DNA of 44,565 bases from Shewanella hafniensis (GTDB lineage: Bacteria > Pseudomonadota > Gammaproteobacteria > Enterobacterales > Shewanellaceae), in contig NZ_BPFD01000039.1 of the NCBI RefSeq assembly GCF_019655335.1, positions 1 to 44,565 of the forward strand. The letters run 5' to 3'. Of the stretch, positions 1 to 8,748 are shown in pieces. Numbering within the stretch: the first letter of the stretch is position 1; each line of letters opens with the position of its first letter. The notes under the pieces were generated by a model. The model had not been told where the DNA came from. It ran no database searches and saw only the letters and a program-made list of their open reading frames with translations. Both the position numbers and the translations under genes were made by a program.

Positions 1-126
1 ATGGCACTATTTCGGCGTATTGTGCTGAACCTTTTAGAGCAACATCCGCTAAAAGCCAGCAAACCAACCAAGATAAGAAAAGCAGCATGGAATGGCGATT
101 TTAGAAGCGAGATATTCTTTGGTTAA
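1..126 (+). CDS. Transposase C-terminal part, ISAs1-like (cut by window edge)
   Basis: Forty-one codons are open from base 1 to TAA at 124-126. The peptide contains RRIVLNLLEQ followed by a basic stretch (KASKPTKIRKAAWNGDF). This resembles the conserved tail of ISAs1-family DDE transposases, in which a LRR-x-ALNLL segment is followed by Lys/Arg-rich residues and AGW-(N/D)-D. The catalytic DDE residues are upstream and not visible. The ATG at base 1 is probably an internal methionine rather than the start. Whether the gene is intact cannot be told from this fragment. Confidence 0.55.
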   Translation: MALFRRIVLNLLEQHPLKASKPTKIRKAAWNGDFRSEIFFG

Positions 127-155
127 GAGATTTAACAAAGCTTAATCCCGCCCTG
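1..155 (+). mobile_element. Right end of an insertion sequence, ISAs1-like (partial)
   Basis: The window opens inside a transposase reading frame that stops at 126. It is followed by about 29 bp ending in CCCTG at 151-155. Read from the outside, the end begins CAGGGCGGGATTAAGC, which fits the CAGGG-type termini I associate with ISAs1-family elements. The element's left end, its target duplication and most of the transposase lie outside the window, so its completeness cannot be judged. The family assignment is recognition from the terminal sequence and transposase tail, not a search. Confidence 0.6.
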
Positions 156-325
156 ACAAAATGAGGCTACTCATAGTTAAGTGAATATGACACTTAATTT
201 TTGCACCTATTTCGTAATTAACATAAATGTAGTCATAGAGCCTATAGAGACATGTTTACTGAGTGGCATTGTCACTCATGACGATATAGCTTTGCCATTT
301 CGGTATAGAGGAAGGTATTAACAAG

Positions 326-1225
326 ATGCAATCAGTCGATTTATCCCGTCCGCTGCCCTTTCACTTAGAAAGGCTCAAGGGCCATGCTTGGGTTTATCAG
401 GAACGTTTGGAAAGTCTGGATAGGGTGATGAATATGATCCGTATCGATTCCAGAGATATTGACTTGCTGAGTATCAGTAATCGTCATCTCGCTCTTGCAT
501 CAGAGGCGCTGCATGGCGCCGCAGCTCCGGCACGCGCCTTCGAGCACCTGCAGCAAATGCATTATCTGGGTATTAAGGGTTATAAACGTAAGCTGATGGT
601 CGATGGCGATACCCTCAGTGTCAAGATCCCCGCAGACACCTTAGTGCTGAAATCACTGCCTGCAGATAACCGATTTTTATCCTATGCAGACTGGACTATC
701 TATTTTTGGAGTGCGGTACTGCATGATCAGTACCAAGATATAACCTATTTGGTCAGCATTAAGGAGGCCGATAACTTTAATTGGGAGTTGGATCCGCCTT
801 CCCATATGATGAGTGATATTTTGGCCGGTTTCTTCCGTGTGAAGGCGGGCGATGTGGCAGCGTTGATCCAAGATTTCGTTAGCGCCACTGAGTTTGACAA
901 GATATCGACGGCATCTTACGAACACGTCGCGAATGTCACGCTGCCAACGATTGACGTCATGTTGAAAATCTTCGGCGGTGCCGAAGAATCCCAATATCGG
1001 CAGGCCATGTACCTAGCGCTACAATCCCACGATAAATTTTATAGCCTGCCACGTATGGCGGGACATTCCGTTGGCGATATCTCCTTGCCGCTAACCGCGT
1101 TAGCAAAGTTAGCCTACCGTAAGTTTGGTTATACCTTAGGCTTCTACAGCGACTATATCCCAGAATATATTTATCAAATTGAGGATCAAGCTATTAGCTT
1201 CGAACAGTTAGAGCCAATAAGCTAA
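326..1225 (+). CDS. Imm49-like putative immunity protein (299 aa)
   Basis: A soluble protein of 299 residues with no signal peptide or membrane segment. Its architecture suggests the Imm49 family of predicted polymorphic-toxin immunity proteins: a helical N-terminal half, a central segment around residues 120-160 (YADWTIYFWSAVL), and a C-terminal motif with SLPLTALAKLAYRKFGY followed by a YIPEYIY-type ending. Imm49 members are assumed to neutralise a partner toxin in the cytoplasm, but function has been inferred mostly from genomic context. No toxin gene is visible on either side. The left neighbour is an IS end and the right neighbour is a long non-coding stretch, so it may be an orphan immunity gene left after rearrangement. 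The start at 326 has a purine-rich AGAGGAAGG upstream, though at rather long spacing. The family call is moderate and the functional call is inference. Confidence 0.5.
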   Translation: MQSVDLSRPLPFHLERLKGHAWVYQERLESLDRVMNMIRIDSRDIDLLSISNRHLALASEALHGAAAPARAFEHLQQMHYLGIKGYKRKLMVDGDTLSVKIPADTLVLKSLPADNRFLSYADWTIYFWSAVLHDQYQDITYLVSIKEADNFNWELDPPSHMMSDILAGFFRVKAGDVAALIQDFVSATEFDKISTASYEHVANVTLPTIDVMLKIFGGAEESQYRQAMYLALQSHDKFYSLPRMAGHSVGDISLPLTALAKLAYRKFGYTLGFYSDYIPEYIYQIEDQAISFEQLEPIS

Positions 1226-1461
1226 GTACTATTGGATTTGTCCCTTATACAAGGCCATTAAAATCGGGCTCATAATGGCTGTCACAGTTTTACTAAATGA
1301 GAAAACGGCAAACTTTATCGCAGTTGAGCACTGTCTTAATGCTTCTTAGCCTCCAAGCGTGTCCGTGATTATTCTTACCTAGGTTAATTCACCACGCCAC
1401 CTAAAATCCGCCTTTTTATGCCCAGTTAGCGGCTATTGTGGGGGCGGTTTCCCCTCTAAAA

Positions 1462-1638
1462 TTAATCAAATCTCTTAAGAACTGATTCAACTACCGTAAT
1501 TAAGTGTGCACGCATGGCCAGAAAATGCGGACGTTCAGACATTCTGAGTGCTGCTATGGAAGTGACCGTCCGCCCCATGGTCGCTTATTCACATCCATGC
1601 GATCGGTCCTATACAGCAGATGCCACGTTCGTGCACCC
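1462..1638 (-). repeat. Suspected dispersed intergenic element with inverted repeat
   Basis: Bases 1527-1533 (GCGGACG) and 1567-1573 (CGTCCGC) form a perfect 7-bp inverted repeat with a 33-base spacer. On the minus strand a 38-codon frame runs from ATG at 1578 to TAA at 1462-1464. A second short frame in another phase (starting near 1638, with MDVNKRPWGGRSLP at its end) overlaps it. Two overlapping short frames with sensible residue composition and a strong stem are what a multi-copy intergenic repeat often looks like when read as protein. I cannot confirm further copies from this window. Confidence 0.35.
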
Positions 1639-1755
1639 ATGACTGGACTGGCTGCGCTTAACTTAATTTAAAAATAAATCAATTGGTTAAGTATTGGTTT
1701 CACTTGAAAAAATTTTTTATACTCTCAAGATCGAACAGACTGATTTACCTCAAAG

Positions 1756-1790
1756 CTGGATTCCCACCCACAAGTATTGCGGGAATGACG
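1756..1790. repeat. REP-like imperfect palindrome
   Basis: The sequence CTGGATTCCC at 1756-1765 is partnered by GGGAATGACG at 1781-1790. This matches the common 'ATTCCCGC...GCGGGAATGACG' palindromic repeat scattered in many proteobacterial genomes, here with an eroded centre (ACCCACAAGTATTGC). It is probably a decayed copy. Confidence 0.4.
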
Positions 1791-1908
1791 GTTAAAGACA
1801 GCCTGTAATGAAGCACTGTCTCTTTTACCTTCATCATTAAATCTATTAACAATTCATCCATGTCCGTGTAGTTTATATAGCTTATAAAAACAACAATAGG
1901 CTATCGCT

Positions 1909-3318
1909 ATGACTTTACCCTCTGTATCAGTTATTTCAGAATCAGCAATCCCAAAGGCATTTGAATTTAAATCCTTTGCAAATAAGTCCCATTTTTCCAA
2001 GACATTACTCGCTTCGGCTTTAGCCTTGAGCTTTATGGGCGCGGGTTTGAGTTCGGTGCAAGCGGCGGCCAGTGCTATGCCGGATGCGGCTAAGTTGGCG
2101 GCGGGTGTGGAGCAAAAGGTGATCGACTGGCGCCGCGATTTGCATCAACACCCTGAGTTGTCTAACCGTGAGTTTCGCACCAGCAAGATTATTGAAAAGC
2201 ATCTGAAATCATTAGGATTGGAAGTACAAACGGGTGTGGCACATACAGGCGTGGTGGCCATTTTGAAAGGCGGAAAGCTGAAAGGTGGCAAGTCTGGTCC
2301 GTTGATTGCAATTCGGGCGGATATGGATGCTTTACCTGTGACTGAGGTGGTTGACTTACCCTTTGCCTCTAAGGCGACCGACACTTACCGCGATCAAAAG
2401 GTGGGTGTGATGCATGCCTGTGGCCACGATACCCATGTGGCTATGTTGATGGGTGTGGCCGAGAACTTAGTCAAAGTGAAAGATAGCCTCGCGGGGGATG
2501 TGATGTTTATCTTCCAACCTGCCGAAGAAGGCGCGCCAGAGGGTGAAGAGGGCGGCGCAGAATTAATGCTGAAAGAAGGGCTGTTTGCTAAGCGTAAACC
2601 TGACCAAGTGTTTGGTATGCATGTGACCTCGAGCATGCCGAGTGGCATGATTGGTGTGCGCAGTGGTCCGGCGATGGCGAGTGAGGATTCTTTTACCATC
2701 AAAGTGACAGGCCGCCAAACCCACGGTTCGCGCCCTTGGAATGGGGTCGACCCTATTGTCGCTGCGGCGCAAATTATCACTAACGTGCAAACGATCGTCA
2801 GCCGTCAGGTGGATATCACTAAAGCCCCTGCCGTAGTGAGCTTTGGTGCGGTTAATGGTGGCATTCGCTCTAACATTATTCCCGATGAAGTCGAGCTGAT
2901 TGGCACGATTCGCACCTTCGACCAGCCTATGCGTGCCGATATCAAAGTGCGTTTAGCGCAAATGGCTGAGTTGTCGGCGAAAACCCTTGGTGCGACCGCG
3001 ACCACAGAGATCCACCCAGGTTATCCTGTTGTGGTCAATAATCCCGAGTTAGTCGCTAGCATGAGGCCTGTGCTTGCCAGTGTGGTGGGCGATAAGATGC
3101 TGATTGAGCCTGGGTTAATCACAGGTGCCGAAGATTTTTCTTATTACGCCTTAGAAGCGCCGGGGATGTTTTTCTTCCTCGGGGTAACGCCAAAGGGAAC
3201 GGATCCAGAAACCGCGGCCAGCAATCATTCTCCGGCATTCTATGTGGATGAAAGTGCGCTAAAAGTGGGTGTTGAGGCCATGACTAAAGTGGCATTAACG
3301 GCGCTTAACGCGCAATAA
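1909..3318 (+). CDS. Exported M20D-family amidohydrolase/aminoacylase (469 aa)
   Basis: A zinc-type M20 peptidase/amidohydrolase of the hippurate hydrolase, IAA-amino-acid hydrolase and AbgA group. These cleave N-acyl amino acids or small peptide-like amides. Recognisable motifs are RADMDALP (about 136-143), HACGHDTH (C171, H173), FQPAEEG (E206-E207), MH at 238, THGSRPW (271-277) for the dimerisation/lid region, GAEDF (406-410) and a late His near 440. These supply the expected metal ligands and general base. A hydrophobic stretch at residues 33-48 ending in VQAAASA indicates export, but it follows an unusually long 30-residue N-terminus. The true start could therefore be a non-ATG codon further in, and the Shine-Dalgarno at ATG 1909 is weak. 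Length is normal for the family plus signal peptide. The neighbours are further exported peptidases, consistent with extracytoplasmic peptide scavenging. The exact substrate is not predictable. Confidence 0.88.
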   Translation: MTLPSVSVISESAIPKAFEFKSFANKSHFSKTLLASALALSFMGAGLSSVQAAASAMPDAAKLAAGVEQKVIDWRRDLHQHPELSNREFRTSKIIEKHLKSLGLEVQTGVAHTGVVAILKGGKLKGGKSGPLIAIRADMDALPVTEVVDLPFASKATDTYRDQKVGVMHACGHDTHVAMLMGVAENLVKVKDSLAGDVMFIFQPAEEGAPEGEEGGAELMLKEGLFAKRKPDQVFGMHVTSSMPSGMIGVRSGPAMASEDSFTIKVTGRQTHGSRPWNGVDPIVAAAQIITNVQTIVSRQVDITKAPAVVSFGAVNGGIRSNIIPDEVELIGTIRTFDQPMRADIKVRLAQMAELSAKTLGATATTEIHPGYPVVVNNPELVASMRPVLASVVGDKMLIEPGLITGAEDFSYYALEAPGMFFFLGVTPKGTDPETAASNHSPAFYVDESALKVGVEAMTKVALTALNAQ

Positions 3319-3337
3319 GCCGCGCAAGTCTTATTCC

Positions 3338-3366
3338 GTAAGCTCTTCGGTATAACTTGAGCTTAC
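3338..3366. other. Intergenic hairpin without a U-tract
   Basis: GTAAGCTC (3338-3345) pairs with GAGCTTAC (3359-3366) between the M20 and M16 genes. No T-run follows on the plus strand, so it does not look like a standard terminator. On the minus strand the T-run precedes the stem. It may be an mRNA 3' stabiliser or processing site. Confidence 0.4.
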
Positions 3367-3455
3367 AAAAAATCGGCGCGGGATACGCTTTCTGCGCTTG
3401 ATTTGTTAAACAATTTACCTTCATATGTAAATACTTACAGCAAGGAGCAAACCAA

Positions 3456-4787
3456 ATGAAGCGCACGCTATCGGCTCTGGTGTTGGCCATGGGACTTTTT
3501 AATCCCCTAAGCCAAGCACAGGCCACCACGGCAGAAGACATTAAGAGTTTCACGTTAGATAACGGCATGAAAATCATGGTGCTAGAAGATGTCTCTATTC
3601 CCAATGCCAACATGTATTTGTTTTGGAAAGTCGGTTCACGTAACGAAGTGCCCGGCATCACCGGTATTTCGCACTTTTTCGAACACATGATGTTTAACGG
3701 TTCGAAAAAGTACGGTCCAAAAATGTTCGACCGCACTATGGAAGCCGCAGGTGGCGCGAACAATGCGTATACCACTGAAGACATGACGGTTTATACCGAT
3801 TGGTTCCCCGCTAATGCGCTCGAAACTATGTTCGATCTCGAAGCCGACCGTATCGCAAACTTAGATATCAACCAAGCCATGGTCGATAGCGAACGTGGCG
3901 TAGTGCAGTCGGAACGCTCCACTGGCTTAGAAAACTCTAACTGGAATGCCCTCGAAGGTGAAATCAAAGGCGTGGCGTTTTTAGCCCATCCGTATTCTTG
4001 GTCGGTGATCGGTCACGAGTCGGATATCGCCGCTTGGACACTGGACGATCTTGTACAGTACCACAAAACCTATTATGCGCCGAACAATGCTGTGGTCGTG
4101 ATTGCCGGTGATGTGAAACTTGCCCAAGTTAAAGCCTTGGCCGACAAGTACTTTGCGCCTATTCCGGCACAAACTCCGCCTAAAGCGATTCGCACCGTAG
4201 AACCTGAGCAAAAGGGTGAGCGTCGTACCTTTGTGCAAAAGGCATCGGTGAGCACACCTAATGTGATGCTGGCTTATCATATTCCGGCGGCGACTCACGC
4301 AGATTTTTATGCGTTGGATTTATTAAGCTCGATTCTAAGCCAAGGTAATAGCTCGCGTTTATATCAATCACTGGTTGATAAACAAGTGGCCTTAGAAGCG
4401 CAAACCTATATGCCGATGTCGGTCGACCCTAACCTCTTCTATGTGATGGGTGTTGCCACACCTGAGGTGAAAGCCTCGACGCTGGAGCAGGCACTGATTG
4501 AACAAATCGATGCGATTGCGACAACGGGTGTTACCCAGCAAGAGCTGGATAAAGTTAAAAATATCAAGTTGATGGATTTTTATCGTTCGATGGAAACCAT
4601 CAATGGCAAGGCCAATACCATAGGCACCTATGAGATGTATTTTGGCAGTTATGACAAGCTATTTAATGCGCCAGAAGCCTATAACAAGGTGACGCCAGCG
4701 GATATTCAACGTGTTGCCCAAACCTATTTACGTAAATCGAATCGCACTGTAGCTGTGCTGGCGGCAAACGAGGAGAGCTCCCAATGA
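3456..4787 (+). CDS. Periplasmic M16 zinc protease, catalytic subunit (443 aa)
   Basis: An insulinase/pitrilysin-family (M16) metalloprotease with a cleavable signal peptide (MKRTLSALVLAMGLFNPLSQAQA). The inverted zinc motif HxxEH is intact as H73-F-F-E76-H77. The third ligand is expected about 76 residues later and is available as E153 in VVQSERS. The C-terminal half (about 180-430) is the second M16 domain. At 443 residues it is a two-domain short form, the type that works as a heterodimer. A good ribosome site (AAGGAG) lies before ATG 3456. Its stop overlaps the start of the next M16 gene (ATGA at 4784-4787), so the two are translationally coupled and very probably assemble together. The likely role is degradation of peptides in the periplasm or cell envelope. 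The substrate is unknown. Confidence 0.9.
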   Translation: MKRTLSALVLAMGLFNPLSQAQATTAEDIKSFTLDNGMKIMVLEDVSIPNANMYLFWKVGSRNEVPGITGISHFFEHMMFNGSKKYGPKMFDRTMEAAGGANNAYTTEDMTVYTDWFPANALETMFDLEADRIANLDINQAMVDSERGVVQSERSTGLENSNWNALEGEIKGVAFLAHPYSWSVIGHESDIAAWTLDDLVQYHKTYYAPNNAVVVIAGDVKLAQVKALADKYFAPIPAQTPPKAIRTVEPEQKGERRTFVQKASVSTPNVMLAYHIPAATHADFYALDLLSSILSQGNSSRLYQSLVDKQVALEAQTYMPMSVDPNLFYVMGVATPEVKASTLEQALIEQIDAIATTGVTQQELDKVKNIKLMDFYRSMETINGKANTIGTYEMYFGSYDKLFNAPEAYNKVTPADIQRVAQTYLRKSNRTVAVLAANEESSQ

Positions 4788-6292
4788 AAGCGATGGCAAT
4801 GAAATCAACGGCAGCGAAATCGATGGCAATGAAATCGACAGCAGTGAAATCACTTAAGATGGCATCACTTGGCAAACCTTCTAAGTTAATGGCCGCATTA
4901 GCCCTAGGCACAAGTTTAGCCTTAGCGGGTTGTGCTACGACATCGGCGCCAAAACGTGTCGAAACTGGCAGCTTTGTGATGCCAAATTACGACAAGTTCG
5001 TGCTGGATAACGGCTTAACTGTGTATTTAATGCCGCAGCGCGAAGTGCCTTTAGTGACCTTAAATGCCGTGGTACGTGCGGGTGCTGTCAATGACACCAC
5101 CGCAGGCGTGGCGCAAATGACGGCAGAAGGTTTGTTGTTAGGGGCGGCGGGTAAATCTAAGGCGGATATCGAGCAGCAAGTGGATTTTCTCGGTGCAAGT
5201 TTAGGTGCTGAAGCGGATAAAGAAGGCAGCTATCTCAGCGCCAATTTTATGGTGAAAGACACTGACGTCATGCTGGGCTTATTTAGCGCGGCGATGTTAA
5301 CGCCAGACTTTGATGCCGCCGAGTTCGATAAACTCAAGCAACGCGCGATTGCGGGGCTGCAGCAAGATAAAGAAAGCCCACGAGCTGTTATTGGTCGTTA
5401 CTTCGATAAGCTGGTATTCGGTGCCCATCCTTATGGTAATGCGGCTTCGGGTAACAGTGATTCGCTTGAACAAGTGACAGTGTCGCAACTGCGCGCTTTC
5501 CATAAGAGTTACTACCAACCGGCCAATACCGCGATTACCGTCGTGGGTGACTTTGATGTTGCTGCCATGAAGGCTAAGTTGACGCAAACCTTTGGTCAGT
5601 GGAAAGGCAGCGAAAAGCTGGTGCAGCCTGACTTAAACCAAGGTTTACCTCAGTTAACTGCGGCTAAAGTTTTGCTGGTGGATAAACCCGATGCCATCGA
5701 GACCACCTTTGTTATCGGCGGTTTAGGCATTAGTCGTGACAATCCAGACTATGTCGGTTTAACAGTAGTGAACACTATTTTAGGTGGTCGTTTTACCTCT
5801 TGGCTTAACGACGAGCTGCGGGTAAACGCTGGCTTAACCTATGGCGCACGCTCAGGTTTTAGCCCTTATACCGACTCGGGTGTGTTTACTATCAGCACTT
5901 TTACTAAGACGGAAACCACTCAAGAAGCGATTGATCTCGCACTGAAAACCTATGCTCGTTTATGGGAGAAAGGCGTAGATCAAACCACTTTAGATTCGGC
6001 TAAAGCCTATGTGAAGGGCCAGTTTCCACCTAAGTTTGAAACCTCAGGCCAACTGGCGGGATTATTGTCTGGCATGTATCTGTATGGCTTCGATGATAAG
6101 TTTATCAATGAGTTCCAAGCAAAGGTGGATGGTTTGACCTTAGCTGAAACCCAAAGACTCGTGAAAACGTATTTCCCGCAAAAAGATCTGCAATTTGTGC
6201 TGATTGGCAACGCGGCTAAGATTGCTCCTATCGCCGCTAAGTATGGCAAAGTGCAAACCGTGGATATTAAAGCCACGGGATTTGGCCAATAA
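4784..6292 (+). CDS. M16-family lipoprotein, non-catalytic partner subunit (502 aa)
   Basis: A second two-domain M16 protein. At the position of the HxxEH zinc motif (in AGVAQMTAEGLLLGA) it reads Q111-M-T-A-E115, so both histidines are absent and it should be catalytically dead. In two-component M16 proteases the inactive subunit helps bind substrate. The N-terminus carries a lipobox (SLALAGC, Cys50), so the complex is probably membrane-tethered. The first 25 residues are unusual: Met/Lys/Ser/Thr/Ala-rich repeats encoded by a 30-bp tandem duplication ahead of the hydrophobic core. The real start could be the ATG at 4859 (MASLGKPSKLMAALAL), which would give a normal lipoprotein signal. The ATG at 4784 is favoured by the ATGA overlap with the upstream gene. 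A strong bidirectional terminator follows. Confidence 0.85.
   Translation: MKAMAMKSTAAKSMAMKSTAVKSLKMASLGKPSKLMAALALGTSLALAGCATTSAPKRVETGSFVMPNYDKFVLDNGLTVYLMPQREVPLVTLNAVVRAGAVNDTTAGVAQMTAEGLLLGAAGKSKADIEQQVDFLGASLGAEADKEGSYLSANFMVKDTDVMLGLFSAAMLTPDFDAAEFDKLKQRAIAGLQQDKESPRAVIGRYFDKLVFGAHPYGNAASGNSDSLEQVTVSQLRAFHKSYYQPANTAITVVGDFDVAAMKAKLTQTFGQWKGSEKLVQPDLNQGLPQLTAAKVLLVDKPDAIETTFVIGGLGISRDNPDYVGLTVVNTILGGRFTSWLNDELRVNAGLTYGARSGFSPYTDSGVFTISTFTKTETTQEAIDLALKTYARLWEKGVDQTTLDSAKAYVKGQFPPKFETSGQLAGLLSGMYLYGFDDKFINEFQAKVDGLTLAETQRLVKTYFPQKDLQFVLIGNAAKIAPIAAKYGKVQTVDIKATGFGQ
4796..4855 (+). repeat. 30-bp imperfect tandem repeat (2 copies) in the M16 lipoprotein N-terminus
   Basis: Units 4796-4825 and 4826-4855 share GCAATGAAATC, AC, GCAG and GAAATC blocks and differ at about seven positions. 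They encode repeated AMKSTA-type residues before the signal peptide core. Because 30 is a multiple of three, copy number change would keep the frame. Confidence 0.75.
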
Positions 6293-6386
6293 GCCAAGCC
6301 ATTTTAAATCAAGTTATTTTAAGTTAAGTCTTAAAAAATAAGATGAATAAGATGTTAGTTTAGGTTCTGGTTTAAGTTAACCCATT

Positions 6387-6414
6387 AAAAAGGTCTGCAT
6401 TGCAGACCTTTTTT
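6387..6414. terminator. Bidirectional intrinsic terminator
   Basis: AAAAAGGTCTGCA (6387-6399) and TGCAGACCTTTTT (6401-6413) are perfect complements around one base, with T-runs in both directions. It sits between the convergent M16 operon and the S9 peptidase gene. A one-base gap means the top of the stem must open to form the loop. Confidence 0.9.
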
Positions 6415-6432
6415 GTCTCTTATGGCTGACGT

Positions 6433-8454
6433 TTAACGCGCGCCAGGTTCGGCAAAGTGGGTCATCCACTTCTTCACTTCGTTATACCAGTAGACTGAGT
6501 TATTGGGCTTCATAATCCAGTGATTTTCATCGGGGAAATAAATCATCCGCGATTCAACATGTCGACTTTGTAGGGTGTGGAACAGCTCGAACCCTTGGGT
6601 CGCCGGCACTAAGTAATCGAGTTGGCCATGACTGACTAAGGTTGGAGTGTTGAAATTGCCCGCAAAGTAATGGGGCGAAATGGCTTTATACAGTTCTGGG
6701 TTATCCCAATAGTTGCCAAATCGGGTGCTGTGCACGGCAAAGTCCGACGCCATTTGTGCATACATGTCGTAAACCGCAGCATGGATCAATAGCGCTTTAA
6801 AGGGATGCGGCTGACCCAAAATAATCGAGGTCAGGTAACCACCATAACTAGCGCCGCCCGCCACCATGCGATCACTGTCTATCCAGCTTTGTTGTTTAAA
6901 CCAGTCTGCCGCCTTGAGCACATCCTCAAGGGGTTTTGTCTTCCAATCGGGATTGATGGCATCGGCAAATTCCTGACCAAAGCCGCTCGAACCGTGGAAG
7001 TTTGGCCACGCAGTGACATAACCCCAAGAAGCAAAGGTTTGCGCGTTCCAACGGTAATGGAAACCGTCGGTAATGGCATTGTGTGGTCCGCCGTGGACGA
7101 GCATAAACAATGGGTATTTTTTGCTGCGATCAAACCCTGCGGGATAGTGAACCCACATTTGAATATCTTTACCTTGATAGCCTTTGTAGGTGACGGATTC
7201 ATAAGTGCCTAGGTCGACATCTTTGAGAATATCGTCGTTAAAGTTTTCTAGGCGTTCAATCTTGCCAGTGCGGGGATTGATGCTGACTAAGCGAGCGGGA
7301 TACAAGAAGCTCTGATTGGTGGCAATCAGTGCACCGTCTTTGCCTATGGCGGGTTGGCTAAAATCGGTTGCCTCTGTGATGGCTTTTACTTTGCCGTTTT
7401 TTGCATCGATAGAGTAAATGCGGTTTGTGGCGGCGTCTTCCACAGTGGCATAAAAGCCCTTATTGTCGGGTGTCCAACTGAATTGAGAGACAGAACGGTC
7501 CCAGTCAGCTGTGAGTGTTGTGAGTTTACGACTATCGATATCCAGCAGCATCAGCCTTGAGGTATCGGCGTAGAAACCGGGGATTTTCTGGCGGGTAAAG
7601 GCGAGCGTTTTACCGTTAGGGCTAAAGCTAGGATTCAGATCTGGCGCTTGATTATCTGCGGTGAGATTTTCGGCCTTGTTGTCTCCAATCGTGGCGAGAA
7701 ATATATCAATTTTAGGATCGACGTTATTCTCTGAGCCATAGGCGTTGAAGGCAATCCAGCGCTCATTGGGGGAAACATCATAGCTTGCACTGCTTTGGTC
7801 TGAGCGTGGTAATTCATGGCCCGCAGGCTGGGTGATATTTTCGACCTTACCGCCTTTGGCCGGAATTCTAAATACATGGGCTTGGCGACGTTCATCTAAC
7901 CAGTGATCAAATTGGGAATAGGGCAAGGTGTTCCATTGATGGGCAGAAACCTTATTGTCTGTATCTGTGGCGAGCTGGGTTTTCATTTCCTCCCAGCTTT
8001 GATTAGGAAAGATATTGCTGATGAAATACAGATGCTTGCCAACCCACTTAATACTGTTAACGCCTGTGGGAATATCGGTTAAGCGCTGCGCTTCACCCGG
8101 ACCGTCCATAGGCAATAGGTAGATTTGGCCTGCGTCGTCTTCATTTCGCTCACTCACAAAGGCTAAGGTTTTGCCGTCGGGGGAAAACACGGGCTCGCTC
8201 ACCCTTAAACCTTTGGCTGTGATGGCTCGGTTTTGCTTGCCATCGAAACGCCACAGCTGGGTTGAGCCTTTATCAGCTTTGAGATCGTACTCTGTGACTG
8301 GCGCGATAATGTGCTCGCCCGTGGGGGAGACAATCGGGCTACCGATACGTTTGAGTTGCCAAAGCAATTCTGCTGAGAGTGGTTTGCCCTGTTCTGCAAA
8401 TGCCAAGCTAAAGGGCAGCAGTAAACAGAGTAATAAAATGCTTGTCTTCTTCAC
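6433..8454 (-). CDS. Secreted S9-family (prolyl oligopeptidase-type) serine peptidase (673 aa)
   Basis: An alpha/beta-hydrolase peptidase of family S9, closest in style to S9C acylaminoacyl- or dipeptidyl-peptidases. The first about 390 residues after the signal peptide form a beta-propeller with repeated WD40/TolB-like motifs (SPDGKTLAF, SPNGKTLAF). The C-terminal about 240 residues are the hydrolase, with GGASYGG (Ser536), D613 in SHGQLDYLVP and H645 in PDENHW as the catalytic triad. I place the start at GTG 8454 because AAGGAG lies 7 bases before it and the product begins with a clean signal peptide (VKKTSILLLCLLLPFSLAFA). An in-frame ATG 75 bp upstream would add a second hydrophobic segment and has no good ribosome site. 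It is presumably periplasmic or secreted and acts on oligopeptides. It is convergent with the M16 operon. Confidence 0.9.
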   Translation of the reverse strand: MKKTSILLLCLLLPFSLAFAEQGKPLSAELLWQLKRIGSPIVSPTGEHIIAPVTEYDLKADKGSTQLWRFDGKQNRAITAKGLRVSEPVFSPDGKTLAFVSERNEDDAGQIYLLPMDGPGEAQRLTDIPTGVNSIKWVGKHLYFISNIFPNQSWEEMKTQLATDTDNKVSAHQWNTLPYSQFDHWLDERRQAHVFRIPAKGGKVENITQPAGHELPRSDQSSASYDVSPNERWIAFNAYGSENNVDPKIDIFLATIGDNKAENLTADNQAPDLNPSFSPNGKTLAFTRQKIPGFYADTSRLMLLDIDSRKLTTLTADWDRSVSQFSWTPDNKGFYATVEDAATNRIYSIDAKNGKVKAITEATDFSQPAIGKDGALIATNQSFLYPARLVSINPRTGKIERLENFNDDILKDVDLGTYESVTYKGYQGKDIQMWVHYPAGFDRSKKYPLFMLVHGGPHNAITDGFHYRWNAQTFASWGYVTAWPNFHGSSGFGQEFADAINPDWKTKPLEDVLKAADWFKQQSWIDSDRMVAGGASYGGYLTSIILGQPHPFKALLIHAAVYDMYAQMASDFAVHSTRFGNYWDNPELYKAISPHYFAGNFNTPTLVSHGQLDYLVPATQGFELFHTLQSRHVESRMIYFPDENHWIMKPNNSVYWYNEVKKWMTHFAEPGAR

Positions 8455-8748
8455 TATGTGTCTCCTTGTGATACAAACAGTTACTAGAATTATGATGTTG
8501 CGTATTTTTGCTAAGTGGCAAGTTAGCATGAAAACCCGCCATGCCTGAATAAGCTGTTATGTAAGCAACTGTGAATCTTTGTTGGGCATCTCAGCTCAAA
8601 AGTGGTTGATCTAGGCGCTAAAAAATCAGGCTAACGACAATACCAAAGCGCTCATTCCGTCGTTAAAGGAATCGTTTGCGTTAGGGGATTTGTCGATTGA
8701 TGCTTTTAACGCTAATGTATTGATCTGTTTCGGGTAGGTGCTAGAGAT

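Larger units (their letters stand above)
1226..1908. other. 683-bp region without a convincing gene
   Basis: No convincing long gene is seen here. It holds an inverted repeat with short protein-like frames (about 1462-1638), a REP-like imperfect palindrome (1756-1790) and the promoter region of the M20 gene. An 11-base match to the IS end (reverse complement at 1468-1478 of bases 123-133) may be chance. Confidence 0.5.

Noticed and set aside
3338..3366. Terminator after the M20 gene
   Set aside because: The stem is followed by A residues, not T, on the plus strand.
8612..8737. 40-codon open stretch with protein-like composition upstream of the 8749 gene
   Set aside because: It has no start codon or ribosome site and no recognised family; it may be a decayed gene end but the evidence is too thin.
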